Shown: in pieces, positions 1-7,765 of the stretch
How the letters are laid out: each line of letters opens with the position of its first letter
Position numbering within the stretch: position 1 is the stretch's first letter
From: Ramlibacter agri
GTDB lineage: Bacteria > Pseudomonadota > Gammaproteobacteria > Burkholderiales > Burkholderiaceae_C
Assembly (NCBI RefSeq): GCF_012927085.1
Contig: NZ_JABBFX010000001.1
Location: 2,046,001-2,110,000 of the forward strand
DNA length: 64,000 nucleotides
Direction of reading: 5' to 3'
Made by a program: the position numbers and the translations under genes
The notes under the pieces: generated by a model
What the model saw: only the letters and a program-made list of their open reading frames with translations
What the model was told of the DNA's origin: nothing
The model's database searches: none

Positions 1-109
1 GCCGCAGGCGGTCGGCCAGCATCTGCGCCGGCAGGTGCGCGCCCACCGGCAGGCCCTCGGCGCGGATCAACTCCATGATGCGCGCGGGGACGGACATTTC
101 TGCATTCAT
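1..109 (-). CDS. GntR-family transcriptional regulator (N-terminus only)
   Basis: The first 36 codons of a minus-strand gene run off the left edge of the window. The visible N-terminus has the start of a winged-helix domain (RIMELIRAEGLPVGAHLPAQ), the usual GntR opening of a helix followed by a G-x-x-L turn. The same pattern occurs in the GntR regulator at 9043-9969 (RIVDLVRREDFPAGHRLTEQ), so the two may be paralogues. The start is the ATG at 109; an in-frame ATG at 97 is an alternative. It is divergent from the Bug receptor at 190, and the 80-bp AT-rich gap would hold both promoters. That suggests it controls the receptor, as is common for GntR/Bug pairs. The GntR family is likely, but the effector domain is not visible. 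Confidence 0.65.
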   Translation of the reverse strand, partial: MNAEMSVPARIMELIRAEGLPVGAHLPAQMLADRLR

Positions 110-189
110 CGGGTGAAACCATAACCCAGATTGGATTGCACGTTTCAATAAACAAAAGCAAAATGCAGCCTCTCAAGCAAGGAGACCGC

Positions 190-1170
190 ATGAAGAACAA
201 GTTCGTCCGCCCGCTGCTCGCAGCGGCTTTCACTGCCACCACCCTGTTGCCGCTCGCCGCGAGCGCGCAGGACTACCCCACCAAGCCGGTCACGCTGGTC
301 GTGTCCTTCAGCGCCGGCGGCAACAACGACCTGCGCGCGCGCCAGCTCGGCACGCCGGTCGGCGCGATGCTGGGGCAGAGCGTCATCGTGGACAACAAGC
401 CGGGCGCCGCCGGCAACATCGGCCACGACTTCGTGGCGCGCGCCGCCGCCGACGGCTACACGCTGGGCATCGGCGCGATGGGCCCGCTGGCCGTGAACCA
501 GTCCATCTATCCCAAGGTGCCCTTCGATCCGCTGAAGGACTTCACGCCCATCGTGCTGATCGAGAAGGCGCCGCTGGTGCTGGTGACGCGCGCCGACAAG
601 CCCTTCAAGTCCTTGAAGGACGTGGTGGCCGCGGCCAAGGCGGACCCCGGCAAGCTGACCATCGGCAACGCCGGCGCGGGCGGCGCGCACCACCTGAGCG
701 GCGAGCTGTTCAAGCAGGCCGCAGGCATCAGCATGATCGCTGTGCCCTACAAGGGTGGCGGCCCGGCCTCCACCGCGCTGCTCTCGGGTGAGACCGACAT
801 GATGTTCGAGCAGACCTATGCGGCGCTGCCTTCGATCCAGGCCGGCAAGACGCGTGCGCTGGCGGTGACCAGCGCCAGGCGCCTGCCATCGCTGCCCGAC
901 GTGCCGACGATGGCCGAACTGGGCTACCCGCAGGTGGTGGTGTCGAACTGGCTGGGCCTGGTGGCGCCCAAGGGTACGCCGCAGCCGGTGGTGAAGAAGC
1001 TGAACGAGGTGTTCAACAAGGCGCTGGCCGCGCCCGACATGCGCGAGAAGATCGTCGGACCCGGCAACGAAGTTGGCGGCGGCACACCGGAAGAATTCGC
1101 CGCCTTCATCGCCGCGGAGAACAAGCGCTGGACGGCGGTGGTAAAGACCGCTGGCATCAAGCTGGATTGA
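190..1170 (+). CDS. Bug-family tripartite tricarboxylate-type periplasmic solute receptor
   Basis: This 326-residue protein has a Sec signal peptide ending near ASA-QDYP (residue 26). It then shows the Bug signature: YPTKPVTLVVSFSAGG, the VDNKPGAAGNIG loop, ADGYTLGIG, and a C-terminal TPEEFAAFIAAE. Bug proteins are single-domain periplasmic binding proteins for carboxylates, and Burkholderiales carry many without neighbouring TctA/TctB membrane genes, as here. The ATG at 190 is chosen over the upstream TTG at 136 because AAGGAG precedes it and the signal peptide starts there. The ligand is unknown. The 3' end overlaps the convergent gene at 1157-2389 by 14 bp. Confidence 0.93.
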   Translation: MKNKFVRPLLAAAFTATTLLPLAASAQDYPTKPVTLVVSFSAGGNNDLRARQLGTPVGAMLGQSVIVDNKPGAAGNIGHDFVARAAADGYTLGIGAMGPLAVNQSIYPKVPFDPLKDFTPIVLIEKAPLVLVTRADKPFKSLKDVVAAAKADPGKLTIGNAGAGGAHHLSGELFKQAAGISMIAVPYKGGGPASTALLSGETDMMFEQTYAALPSIQAGKTRALAVTSARRLPSLPDVPTMAELGYPQVVVSNWLGLVAPKGTPQPVVKKLNEVFNKALAAPDMREKIVGPGNEVGGGTPEEFAAFIAAENKRWTAVVKTAGIKLD

Positions 1171-2389
1171 GCCCTGTCCTTGCCCGCCGCTGCAGCATGG
1201 CCTCGAAGGCTGCATAGATCTTGCGCATGGCTGCTGGCTTGGACGGAAACATGTCGGCCGGGTCCATGGAGTGGACCACGGCGCCGGGATCCAGTTCGAA
1301 GACCAGCAACCCGCCGTCCTGCGTTTCGCCGCAGTCGATGACCAGGTAGTCCAGCGGCAGCCGTGCATGCACGGCCCGCAACGCCTCCTGGTGGCGCGCT
1401 GCGAATCCGGTCGCGAACTGCTCCAGGAACTGGCCTTCTTCCTCGCGCTTCGCCGCACTCTGCGTCATGCCGGCGTTGAGGTAGTGAATCATCCAGTGCC
1501 CGGAAATGGCCATGTGGGCGGCGAACGGCTCGCCGTCGACGAGCACGATGCGGTATTTCCGGAACTGTCCGTCCGTGCTGCGGTAGTCGGCGAACGGAGA
1601 GATGAAGAAGTCATGTCCAGGCGTGGACGCCAGGTACTCGGACAGATCGCGCGGACAGTCCATCCTGGCCAGTGCGCGTCCTGCATGCGAATCGACCGGC
1701 CGGACGATCACCGGAAAGGACGCGCCGGCCAACACTGCGGCGACGTCGAGGTGTCCCGCCGCGAGCGCTTCCAGCTGCGCGCGCAGCACCGCAGCCGTGG
1801 ACATGATGCGCAGGCCAGGCACGTCGGAAAGCAGGCCGAATGCCTTGGCCCGGTGGGTCTGTGCGATCAGCGCAGGGGCATTGAGCACCGGCCGGCGCCA
1901 TGTCGCCAAGAGCTCGGCCAGGCGCAGGAGCAGCGGGTCGGTACTCTCCGATTGCGAGATCGCGACGAACAGCACATCGTGCTCGGGCAGCTCCGGGGGA
2001 AGCGCCTCGCCGGGCAGGATGTACGTCGCAGCCAGGGCGACTTCGCTGTGTTCCACGAGGAAGCCGATGGGTGAGTTCGTCATCAGGTCGCCTGGCGTCA
2101 TCAAGGCCAGGACCCGCACGGCTTGCGCGCCGGTCGCCGATTTCAGTTGAAAAGCTCTTCGGATCTGCAACGCCTGGGCCTGGACGGCCAAGCCCTCCTC
2201 GAGGCTGCCCTGCAGCATCAGGATGGTGGAGAGGTCCAGCCAGGCTTCGGCATCGTCGACGTTGCACTGGGCGCGGCTGATCATCTGCTGCGCCAGGGGC
2301 GTGAGGTCCGCGCCCTCGAAGGCGAGCGGCATGAGGCGCGTGAGGTCGAGCAGGTGTCCGGGAGAGGTGTCTGGCGTGGCGCGGTTCAT
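1157..2389 (-). CDS. TPR-like plus ATP-grasp-like protein, last gene of a three-gene cassette
   Basis: The 410-residue soluble protein has a TPR-like helical hairpin at about residues 30-80 (DAEAWLDLSTILMLQGSLEE). A middle alpha/beta region is followed by a C-terminal part resembling an ATP-grasp ligase. It shows a lysine-poor nucleotide strand FPVIVRPVDSHAGRAL (225-240), then RKYRIVLVDGEPFAAHMAIS (277-296), then LLVFELDPGAVVH (361-373), where the ELDPG stretch sits like the metal-binding E-x-N of ATP-grasp folds. ATP-grasp enzymes join a carboxylate to an amine or thiol via an acyl phosphate. Whether this one is active is not certain. Its ATG overlaps the stop of the decarboxylase gene (ATGA), so the two are translationally coupled. 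The fold assignment is from motif shape only. Confidence 0.6.
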   Translation of the reverse strand: MNRATPDTSPGHLLDLTRLMPLAFEGADLTPLAQQMISRAQCNVDDAEAWLDLSTILMLQGSLEEGLAVQAQALQIRRAFQLKSATGAQAVRVLALMTPGDLMTNSPIGFLVEHSEVALAATYILPGEALPPELPEHDVLFVAISQSESTDPLLLRLAELLATWRRPVLNAPALIAQTHRAKAFGLLSDVPGLRIMSTAAVLRAQLEALAAGHLDVAAVLAGASFPVIVRPVDSHAGRALARMDCPRDLSEYLASTPGHDFFISPFADYRSTDGQFRKYRIVLVDGEPFAAHMAISGHWMIHYLNAGMTQSAAKREEEGQFLEQFATGFAARHQEALRAVHARLPLDYLVIDCGETQDGGLLVFELDPGAVVHSMDPADMFPSKPAAMRKIYAAFEAMLQRRARTGLNPA

Positions 2390-3846
2390 GGAATTGCTGG
2401 TTCGAAGTGGCGCACATGAGCGTGCTCGCGCCCGAATGCCAGGGTGGCATCGAGCAGCGCGTCGGTATCGGGGGCGCTGGTGCGGTGATTGACAATGGCT
2501 GCCCGGATGGCCACGCGCCCGGCCAGCGTCGTGCGCGAGGGCACGGCGATCCCCGACTCGTGGAGGTCGGCGATGATGCGGCGGTTGACGTTGTCGGCGT
2601 CCTCGCAGCGGTAACGGAAGCACACGACATTCAGCGAGACCGGCGCGAGCAATTCGAGTTCGGGCTCTGCCTGGATCCTCGCTGCCATGCGGCGGGCCAG
2701 CGCGCAGGTCCCCGCCATGGCGGCGCCCAGGCGTTCGGTGCCCTGCGTCATGAACGTGAACCACACCTTGAGGGCCCGGAATCCGCGCGAGAGGTCCGGA
2801 CCGAGATCGCAGGGCCACGGTCCTCCGGCCGCCAGCCCCCGCGATTCCCTCGCAAGATAAGCGGCGGGCGCAGCGAATGCGTCGAGCTGGTGGTTCCCGT
2901 CCCGCACCAGGATGCAACCTGCGTCGTAGGGCACCTGGCCCCATTTGTGGAAGTCCAGCGCGAGCGAGTCCGCGCGTTCGATCCCCGCAAAGCGCGGCGC
3001 GAGTTCGGCAGCCATCATGCCCAGCGCGCCAAGCGCGCCGTCAACGTGGAACCACATTCCGTGGCGCGCGGCAATGTCGGCCAGGCCTGCCAAGTCGTCC
3101 ACCGCACCCGTGTCCACGGTGCCAGCGGTGCCGACGACGAGGAACGGATGCATTCCCGAGGCCAGGTCGGCCTCGATGGCGGCGGCGAGGGCTCGCGTAT
3201 CGATCTCGTGCCTTGCGTTCACCGGAATTCGGCGCAGGAAATCGGAACCCAGCCCCGTGATTTCCATCGCTTGCGAGATGCAGCCGTGTGCGGCTTGCGA
3301 CGTGTACGCGACAAGGGGCCGGCCCGGGTTGGAAACGCCGGCCTGCCGGGAGCGGACGCCGAGCGCGTGCGTGCGGGCCACCACCGTGCCGATCAGGTTG
3401 GCCATGGACGACCCGGTCACGAGCAGGCCTTGGGCCGTGTCGGGAAAACCGAACAACTCGCGCATCCAGCGCACGACCTGCCGCTCGACCTCGATGGGCA
3501 TGTGATCGCGGCCGCCACAGTTGGCATTCAGTCCGGCAGCCAGCATTTCCGCCAGCATGCCCTCCACCGTCCCCCCGCCGTGCACCCAGCCCATGAACCT
3601 GGGATGTGTGTTGCCGACCGAATAGGGCAGGATCTGCGTCATGAACCGCTCATGCGCTGCATGCAGCGGTGTCGGACGGGCCGGCAACGCCTCCCGGAAC
3701 GCTTCGCGCACCGCGGAGGGTGCGGGCCGCCACACAGGCCCCTGTGCGATGCCGGACAGGTGGTCGAGCATGTCATCCAGCATGGCGTGGGCCTGGGCCC
3801 TCATCGCGACCCAGTCGCGAGGGTCGAGAGACGTCGAATGTCGCAT
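2386..3846 (-). CDS. PLP-dependent group II amino-acid decarboxylase
   Basis: A 486-residue member of the aromatic-L-amino-acid/glutamate decarboxylase family. Visible features are the substrate-side motif THPRFMGWVHGG (80-91), VTGSSMANL (143-151), the PLP-stacking His in AAHG (about 187), the pyridine-binding Asp in FHVDGALG (about 269) and the Schiff-base Lys in DFHKWGQ (about 301). Length is typical for the family. It should decarboxylate an aromatic or other L-amino acid, or a related compound; the substrate cannot be read from sequence. It lies 9 bp after the HExxH gene and overlaps the ATP-grasp-like gene by 4 bp, so the three are one transcript. It could make the amine that a downstream ligase uses, which is inference. 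Confidence 0.9.
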   Translation of the reverse strand: MRHSTSLDPRDWVAMRAQAHAMLDDMLDHLSGIAQGPVWRPAPSAVREAFREALPARPTPLHAAHERFMTQILPYSVGNTHPRFMGWVHGGGTVEGMLAEMLAAGLNANCGGRDHMPIEVERQVVRWMRELFGFPDTAQGLLVTGSSMANLIGTVVARTHALGVRSRQAGVSNPGRPLVAYTSQAAHGCISQAMEITGLGSDFLRRIPVNARHEIDTRALAAAIEADLASGMHPFLVVGTAGTVDTGAVDDLAGLADIAARHGMWFHVDGALGALGMMAAELAPRFAGIERADSLALDFHKWGQVPYDAGCILVRDGNHQLDAFAAPAAYLARESRGLAAGGPWPCDLGPDLSRGFRALKVWFTFMTQGTERLGAAMAGTCALARRMAARIQAEPELELLAPVSLNVVCFRYRCEDADNVNRRIIADLHESGIAVPSRTTLAGRVAIRAAIVNHRTSAPDTDALLDATLAFGREHAHVRHFEPAIP

Positions 3847-3855
3847 GGGGAGGCC

Positions 3856-4791
3856 TCAGCTCGCGAGCAGGCTCTCGACGAACGAGAACTTGGCCATGCA
3901 GCGCGCCGCCACCGAGTCAGGATCGTCGACGAGGTAGGTCTCGTCGCCAAGCTGCAGTTCCAGCCGATAAGGGCGCCGCAGCAGGCGGGTGTGCACGTAC
4001 AGGGCCAGGCACTCGGAGAAATCCTCGTAGGCGTTGGCGATCGCATAGAGGGTTGGGAAGTCGGAGTCCAGCAAGCCGCCATACAGGCCGACCGCGGTTT
4101 CCGCAGACAGGCCGGCGTCGCAGTAGAAGGACACGGTCCTGCGCATCTCGGCGACTGAAGTCGAGCGGGGCGCGATGCTCTTGCCCGCATCGACTTCCCA
4201 GGAGAAATCGAGGAAGGCATAGTCCTGGCTGGTGCCGAGGTTCGCCGGCGCCATCCACCACTCGGGCAGGAAGCGCCGTCCGCAGACGGCCAGATGGCCG
4301 ATTTCGTGCAGCAGGATGAACTGCAGCGCCGTCCGCCGATCGTCCTCGCCCGCATGCGCGATCGTGAGCCTGATCTCCAGGGTGCCGTCGTCAGTGAACG
4401 GCTCGCTTTCCTTCCAACTCGCCCACGCATTGGCATCCCGCATCGCTAACGCGTCCACGTCGATGACGAGTGCGCTGCCCAAGGTTCGCCCCTGGTATCG
4501 GACGACGTCCACCACCGCACTGCAGCCGAGGCCGCGGGCCAGGTAGACGCCGAAGAAATCGGCAGGAACGAGCCGCTGCACGGCTGCGGGCAAGGTCTCG
4601 AAGGCGGCCTGGAGGTCACGAAGAAATTCCGCCGAGGCGCTTGCCGCACGAGGAGCTGCTTTCTGCCCGGTGGCTTGGTTGCACAGCCGGATATGCTGGA
4701 CCAGTTCTTCGGGACAGGCTTCGACCACCACTGCGCCGCGGGATACGGCACGCGGGCGCCGTACCCAGCCTGCAGGGTCGCTGGTGTTCAT
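3856..4791 (-). CDS. HExxH-motif protein (metallopeptidase-like or peptide-modifying), first gene of cassette
   Basis: A 311-residue protein without signal peptide or membrane segments. It carries a zinc-type motif FILLHEIGHLAV (H162, E163, H166). About 90 residues later comes YEDFSECLALYVH, whose Glu (256 or 260) could be a third ligand, as in gluzincins. I recognise no named peptidase family. Some HExxH proteins in natural-product clusters are peptide-modifying rather than proteolytic, so either role is open. No Shine-Dalgarno sequence precedes the ATG, and a 29-codon frame upstream ends in TGA overlapping this ATG. Downstream are a PLP decarboxylase (9 bp) and an ATP-grasp-like protein, suggesting a small biosynthetic or amino-acid-modifying pathway. 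Confidence 0.6.
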   Translation of the reverse strand: MNTSDPAGWVRRPRAVSRGAVVVEACPEELVQHIRLCNQATGQKAAPRAASASAEFLRDLQAAFETLPAAVQRLVPADFFGVYLARGLGCSAVVDVVRYQGRTLGSALVIDVDALAMRDANAWASWKESEPFTDDGTLEIRLTIAHAGEDDRRTALQFILLHEIGHLAVCGRRFLPEWWMAPANLGTSQDYAFLDFSWEVDAGKSIAPRSTSVAEMRRTVSFYCDAGLSAETAVGLYGGLLDSDFPTLYAIANAYEDFSECLALYVHTRLLRRPYRLELQLGDETYLVDDPDSVAARCMAKFSFVESLLAS

Positions 4792-4877
4792 GAGAGGGGC
4801 CGGTGGAGCTGCACACTCTCAGTGTGAGTGAGAGCTCGCCGCGCGATCCGTGAAAAAGCAGGGGCAAACGACCGCAT
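4788..4877 (-). CDS. Possible 29-codon leader or precursor frame upstream of the HExxH gene
   Basis: An ATG at 4877 opens a 29-codon frame beginning MRSFAPAFSRIARR. It ends in TGA at 4790-4788, overlapping the HExxH gene start as ATGA. Its GGAG lies directly against the ATG, which is poor spacing, so translation is doubtful. Support is only the overlap and the lack of any Shine-Dalgarno sequence for the downstream gene. It could be a coupling leader, a short precursor peptide, or chance. Confidence 0.2.
   Translation of the reverse strand: MRSFAPAFSRIARRALTHTESVQLHRPLS
4816..4834. promoter_or_regulatory. Inverted repeat upstream of HExxH cassette
   Basis: CTCTCA and TGAGAG form a 6-bp inverted repeat with a 7-nt spacer, centred about 35 bp upstream of the HExxH gene ATG. 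It also falls inside the possible 29-codon frame. It could be an operator or part of an mRNA hairpin; no known regulator is recognised. Confidence 0.25.
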
Positions 4878-4910
4878 CTCCGAAAAGGTGGTCGGTCGCC
4901 GAGCGCTTGC

Positions 4911-5897
4911 CTACTCCGCCTGGATGCCCTTCTCCTTGATCAGTTGCGTCCAGCGTGCCGTTTCGCCGTTGATGAACTCGGCGAACTGCGCCGGCGACCC
5001 GCCGCCCACCACGTTGCCCGGATCGGTGATGCGCTTCAGCAGGTCCGGCTCGCGCAGCGCGCGGTTCACAGCTTCGTTCAGCTTGTCGACGACAGTCTTC
5101 GGTGTGCCCTTCGGCGCGACGATGCCGAACCAGTTGGAGATGACCATGTTGGAGATGCCCTGCTCGGCGAAGGTCGGCACTTCGGGCAGCGAAGGCAGGC
5201 GCTTCTCGGTGGCCACGGCCAGTGCGCGCAACTTGGGCGGCTGCGCCGTCAGGTAGCCGAGCGCCGAGGGGACCATCTCGAACATGTAGTCGACCTGGCC
5301 CGAGAGCATGTCGTTCATGGCCGGGCCGCCGCCCTTGTACGGGATGTGGGTCGCGGTGGTGGCCGTCACCGACTTGAACAGTTCGCCGGCCAGGTGGAAG
5401 GCGCCGCCCGAACCCGCCGACGCATAGCTGAACTTGGTCGGCTGCGCCTTCAGTGCGTCGACCAGCTGCTTGGCGCTTTTGTACGGCGACTTCTCGTTCA
5501 CCACCAGCACCAGCGGCCCGCGCTCCAGCAGCACCACCGGCACCAGGTCGGTGGCCGCGTCGAAGGGCGTGGCACTGGGCATCAGCGTGCGGTTCACCGT
5601 CAGCGGCGCGAGGTTGCCGATGCCGATGGTGTAGCCGTCCGGCGCCGCCTTGGCGATGGCGGCCGTGCCGATGTTGCCGTTGCCGCCCGGCTTGTTGTCC
5701 ACGATCACCTGCTGGCCCAGGTAGCCGGAGATCTTCTGCGCCACCTGCCGCGCCCGCGCATCGGAGCTGCCGCCCGCCGCGTAGGGAACGATCAGCGTGA
5801 TCGGCCGGTTGGGGTAGTTCGCTTGCGCAAAGGCGCTGCCGGCGAGCGCCAGCAGGGCGGCCACGCAGGTACTGCGGCGGGAAATCAACGGGGTCAT
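4911..5897 (-). CDS. Bug-family periplasmic solute receptor, divergent from acid-sugar operon
   Basis: A 328-residue Bug receptor with signal peptide MTPLISRRSTCVAALLALAG cleaved near AFA-QANYP (residue 24). The family motifs follow: YPNRPITLIVPYAAGG, VDNKPGGNGNIGT, APDGYTIGIG, and SPAQFAEFINGETARW near the C-terminus. The ATG at 5897 is preceded by GGAG seven bases upstream. It is divergent from the racemase/dehydrogenase/OtnK/OtnC operon across a 90-bp region holding a strong palindrome. It therefore probably binds the acid sugar or dicarboxylate that the operon degrades and shares its regulator. No TctA or TctB permease gene is in the window, so the transport partner must be elsewhere. Confidence 0.93.
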   Translation of the reverse strand: MTPLISRRSTCVAALLALAGSAFAQANYPNRPITLIVPYAAGGSSDARARQVAQKISGYLGQQVIVDNKPGGNGNIGTAAIAKAAPDGYTIGIGNLAPLTVNRTLMPSATPFDAATDLVPVVLLERGPLVLVVNEKSPYKSAKQLVDALKAQPTKFSYASAGSGGAFHLAGELFKSVTATTATHIPYKGGGPAMNDMLSGQVDYMFEMVPSALGYLTAQPPKLRALAVATEKRLPSLPEVPTFAEQGISNMVISNWFGIVAPKGTPKTVVDKLNEAVNRALREPDLLKRITDPGNVVGGGSPAQFAEFINGETARWTQLIKEKGIQAE

Positions 5898-5925
5898 CGT
5901 GCGTCTCCTTGTTTGTTGCGGGCGC

Positions 5926-5953
5926 ATTGTATCCACGATATTATTGATACAAT
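5926..5953. promoter_or_regulatory. GntR-type operator candidate in divergent promoter
   Basis: ATTGTATC (5926-5933) and GATACAAT (5946-5953) form a perfect 8-bp inverted repeat with a 12-nt spacer, between two divergent genes. TTGTATAC-like half-sites are typical of FCD-type GntR regulators, and a GntR gene is fourth in the operon. Each arm also contains a TACAAT -10-like hexamer for one of the two directions, so binding would block both promoters. Leader lengths to the starts (5897 and about 5988) would be 20-35 nt. Confidence 0.6.
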
Positions 5954-5987
5954 AAAGTCCGACATACATGCTCTCAGGGTTTCCCGT

Positions 5988-6674
5988 TTGTTTGCCTCCA
6001 GGATTGCGCTGATACATGCCACGCCGCTCGCCATGGAGCCGGTGGCGCAGGCCTTCGCGGCCTTGTGGCGCGAGGCGCGCTGCATGAACCTGCTGGACGA
6101 CACGCTGTCGCAGGACCGCCAGCAGGGCGCGGGCGCGGACGCACTGGCGCAGCGCGTGGTGGATCTCGCGCTCTATGCGTGTGCCGCCGGCGCACAAGGC
6201 ATCCTCTACACCTGTTCGGCCTTCGGGCCCGCGATCGACGCCGCCCGCGCGGCCTGCGGCCTGCCCACGCTCAAGCCCAACGAGGCGATGTTCGACGAGG
6301 CCTTCGAACGCCGGCCGGCGCTTGTCGGCCTGCTGACCTCCTTCGCGCCGGCTGCCCCCAGCCTGCAGCAGGAATGGGCCGAAGCCTGCGCCGAACGCGG
6401 CCAGGCGATCCCGCTGCGCAGCGCCTGCGCCGACGGCGCCATGCAAGCCCTGCAGGCGGGCGACCGCGCGCGCCACGATGCGCTCGTGCTCGCAGCGGCC
6501 GAATCATTGCGCGACTGCGACTTCGTCCTGCTCGGCCAGTTTTCCCTCGCCGCGAGCCGTGGCACGATCGAGCAATCGATCGCCCGCCCCGTGCTCGCCA
6601 GTACCGACAGCGCGGTGCGCCGCTTGCGCGCCGTCCTGCCATCCACGCCTTCCACCGGAGCAAACACCCCATGA
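5988..6674 (+). CDS. Asp/Glu racemase-superfamily protein, first gene of acid-sugar operon
   Basis: A protein of about 228 residues with the superfamily opening RIALIHATPLAMEPV, a first catalytic-type Cys in LYTCSAFGPAI and a C-terminal VLLGQFSLA segment. In true racemases the second half holds another Cys. Here that place reads GQFSLA, so a two-base racemisation is unlikely; an isomerase or decarboxylase-like role with one Cys fits better. The start is uncertain. No in-frame ATG lies before the first beta-strand; TTG at 5988 keeps it, while ATG 6033 would delete it. The stop overlaps the next ATG (ATGA). It could replace the OtnI isomerase, which is missing from this operon; that is inference. 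Confidence 0.75.
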   Translation: MFASRIALIHATPLAMEPVAQAFAALWREARCMNLLDDTLSQDRQQGAGADALAQRVVDLALYACAAGAQGILYTCSAFGPAIDAARAACGLPTLKPNEAMFDEAFERRPALVGLLTSFAPAAPSLQQEWAEACAERGQAIPLRSACADGAMQALQAGDRARHDALVLAAAESLRDCDFVLLGQFSLAASRGTIEQSIARPVLASTDSAVRRLRAVLPSTPSTGANTP

Positions 6675-7744
6675 AATTCCTCGTCCTGCCCTGCGATGGC
6701 ATCGGCCCCGAAATCATCGACGCTTCCGTGCAGGTGCTGAAGGCGGCCGACCGCCGCCATGGCCTGAACCTGCAACTGGATTACGACAGCGTCGGCTTCG
6801 ACAGCCTGCACCAGCACGGCACCACGCTGCGCGAGGAAGTGCTGCAGCGTGCCCGCAGCTCTGACGGCGTGATCCTCGGCACGCAGTCGCACGCCGACTA
6901 CCCGGCGCCGGAAAAGGGCGGCCGCAACGTGTCGGCCGGCTTCCGCGTCGGCCTGGACCTGTACGCCAACGTGCGCCCCGCGCGCACCCGGCCCACGCTG
7001 CCTTCCAACCTGCGTGAAGGCAAGACCATGGACCTGGTCATCATGCGCGAGGCCACCGAGGGCTTCTACCCGGACCGCAACATGACGCGCGGCTGGGGCG
7101 AGGTGATGCCCAGCCCCGACATGGCGCTGTCCACCCGCAAGATCACGCGCCACTGCAGCGAGCGCATCGCCCGCCGCGCCTTCGAGCTGGCCATGACGCG
7201 CCGCAAGAAGGTCACCGCCATCCACAAGGCCAACAGCTTCCACATGACCGACGGCCTGTTCCTGGAAGCCGTGCGCCATGTGCACAAGGACTTCCCGGAA
7301 GTGCAGCTGGACGACCTGCTGGTCGACGCCTCCACCGCGCACCTGGTGCGCGAGCCGGAGCGTTTCGACGTGCTGGTGGCCACCAACTTCTACGGCGACA
7401 TCCTGTCCGACCTGGCCAGCGAGCTGGCCGGCAGCCTGGGCCTGGCCGGTTCGGTGATGGCCAGCGACGACCTGTGCTGCGCGCAGGCCCAGCACGGCTC
7501 CGCGCCCACCATCGCGGGCCAGGACATCGCCAACCCGACGTCGATGATCCTGTCGGTGGCGATGATGGTCCGCTGGGTCGGCGACCACCGCCAGGACAAG
7601 AAGCTGCAGGCCGCCGGCGACGCGATGACCGCCGCCGTCGACAAGGTGCTGGCGAACCCCGCCACCCGCACCCGCGACATCGGCGGCAGCATCGGTTGCA
7701 AGGCCTTCGGCGAAGCCGTGGCGCAGGCGCTGCTCGATGCGTGA
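6671..7744 (+). CDS. Isocitrate/isopropylmalate dehydrogenase-family oxidoreductase (tartrate-dehydrogenase-like)
   Basis: A 357-residue NAD(P)-dependent beta-hydroxyacid dehydrogenase. The family opening is FLVLPCDGIGPEII. It has the substrate Arg region DLVIMREATEGFYPDRN, the catalytic Lys in VTAIHKANSFHMTDG, and the metal-binding stretch NFYGDILSDLASEL. Members oxidise a 2-hydroxy-3-carboxy acid and often decarboxylate it: isopropylmalate, isocitrate, tartrate or D-malate. In this operon, ahead of OtnK and OtnC, it probably oxidises a four-carbon sugar acid or tartrate. That differs from the usual LtnD/DenD dehydrogenases. RBS is weak because it is coupled by ATGA to the racemase-like gene. 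Confidence 0.9.
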   Translation: MKFLVLPCDGIGPEIIDASVQVLKAADRRHGLNLQLDYDSVGFDSLHQHGTTLREEVLQRARSSDGVILGTQSHADYPAPEKGGRNVSAGFRVGLDLYANVRPARTRPTLPSNLREGKTMDLVIMREATEGFYPDRNMTRGWGEVMPSPDMALSTRKITRHCSERIARRAFELAMTRRKKVTAIHKANSFHMTDGLFLEAVRHVHKDFPEVQLDDLLVDASTAHLVREPERFDVLVATNFYGDILSDLASELAGSLGLAGSVMASDDLCCAQAQHGSAPTIAGQDIANPTSMILSVAMMVRWVGDHRQDKKLQAAGDAMTAAVDKVLANPATRTRDIGGSIGCKAFGEAVAQALLDA

Positions 7745-7765
7745 GGCGCGTTAAGCTTGCCCGCC

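Noticed and set aside
110..189. Operator for the partial GntR regulator (ATTG and CAAT arms around 135-149)
   Set aside because: Arms are only 4 bp and could easily occur by chance in AT-rich promoter DNA.
1157..2944. A 595-residue frame extending the ATP-grasp-like protein upstream
   Set aside because: The extension is antisense-frame sequence inside the decarboxylase gene. The ATG at 2389 with ATGA coupling is the better start.
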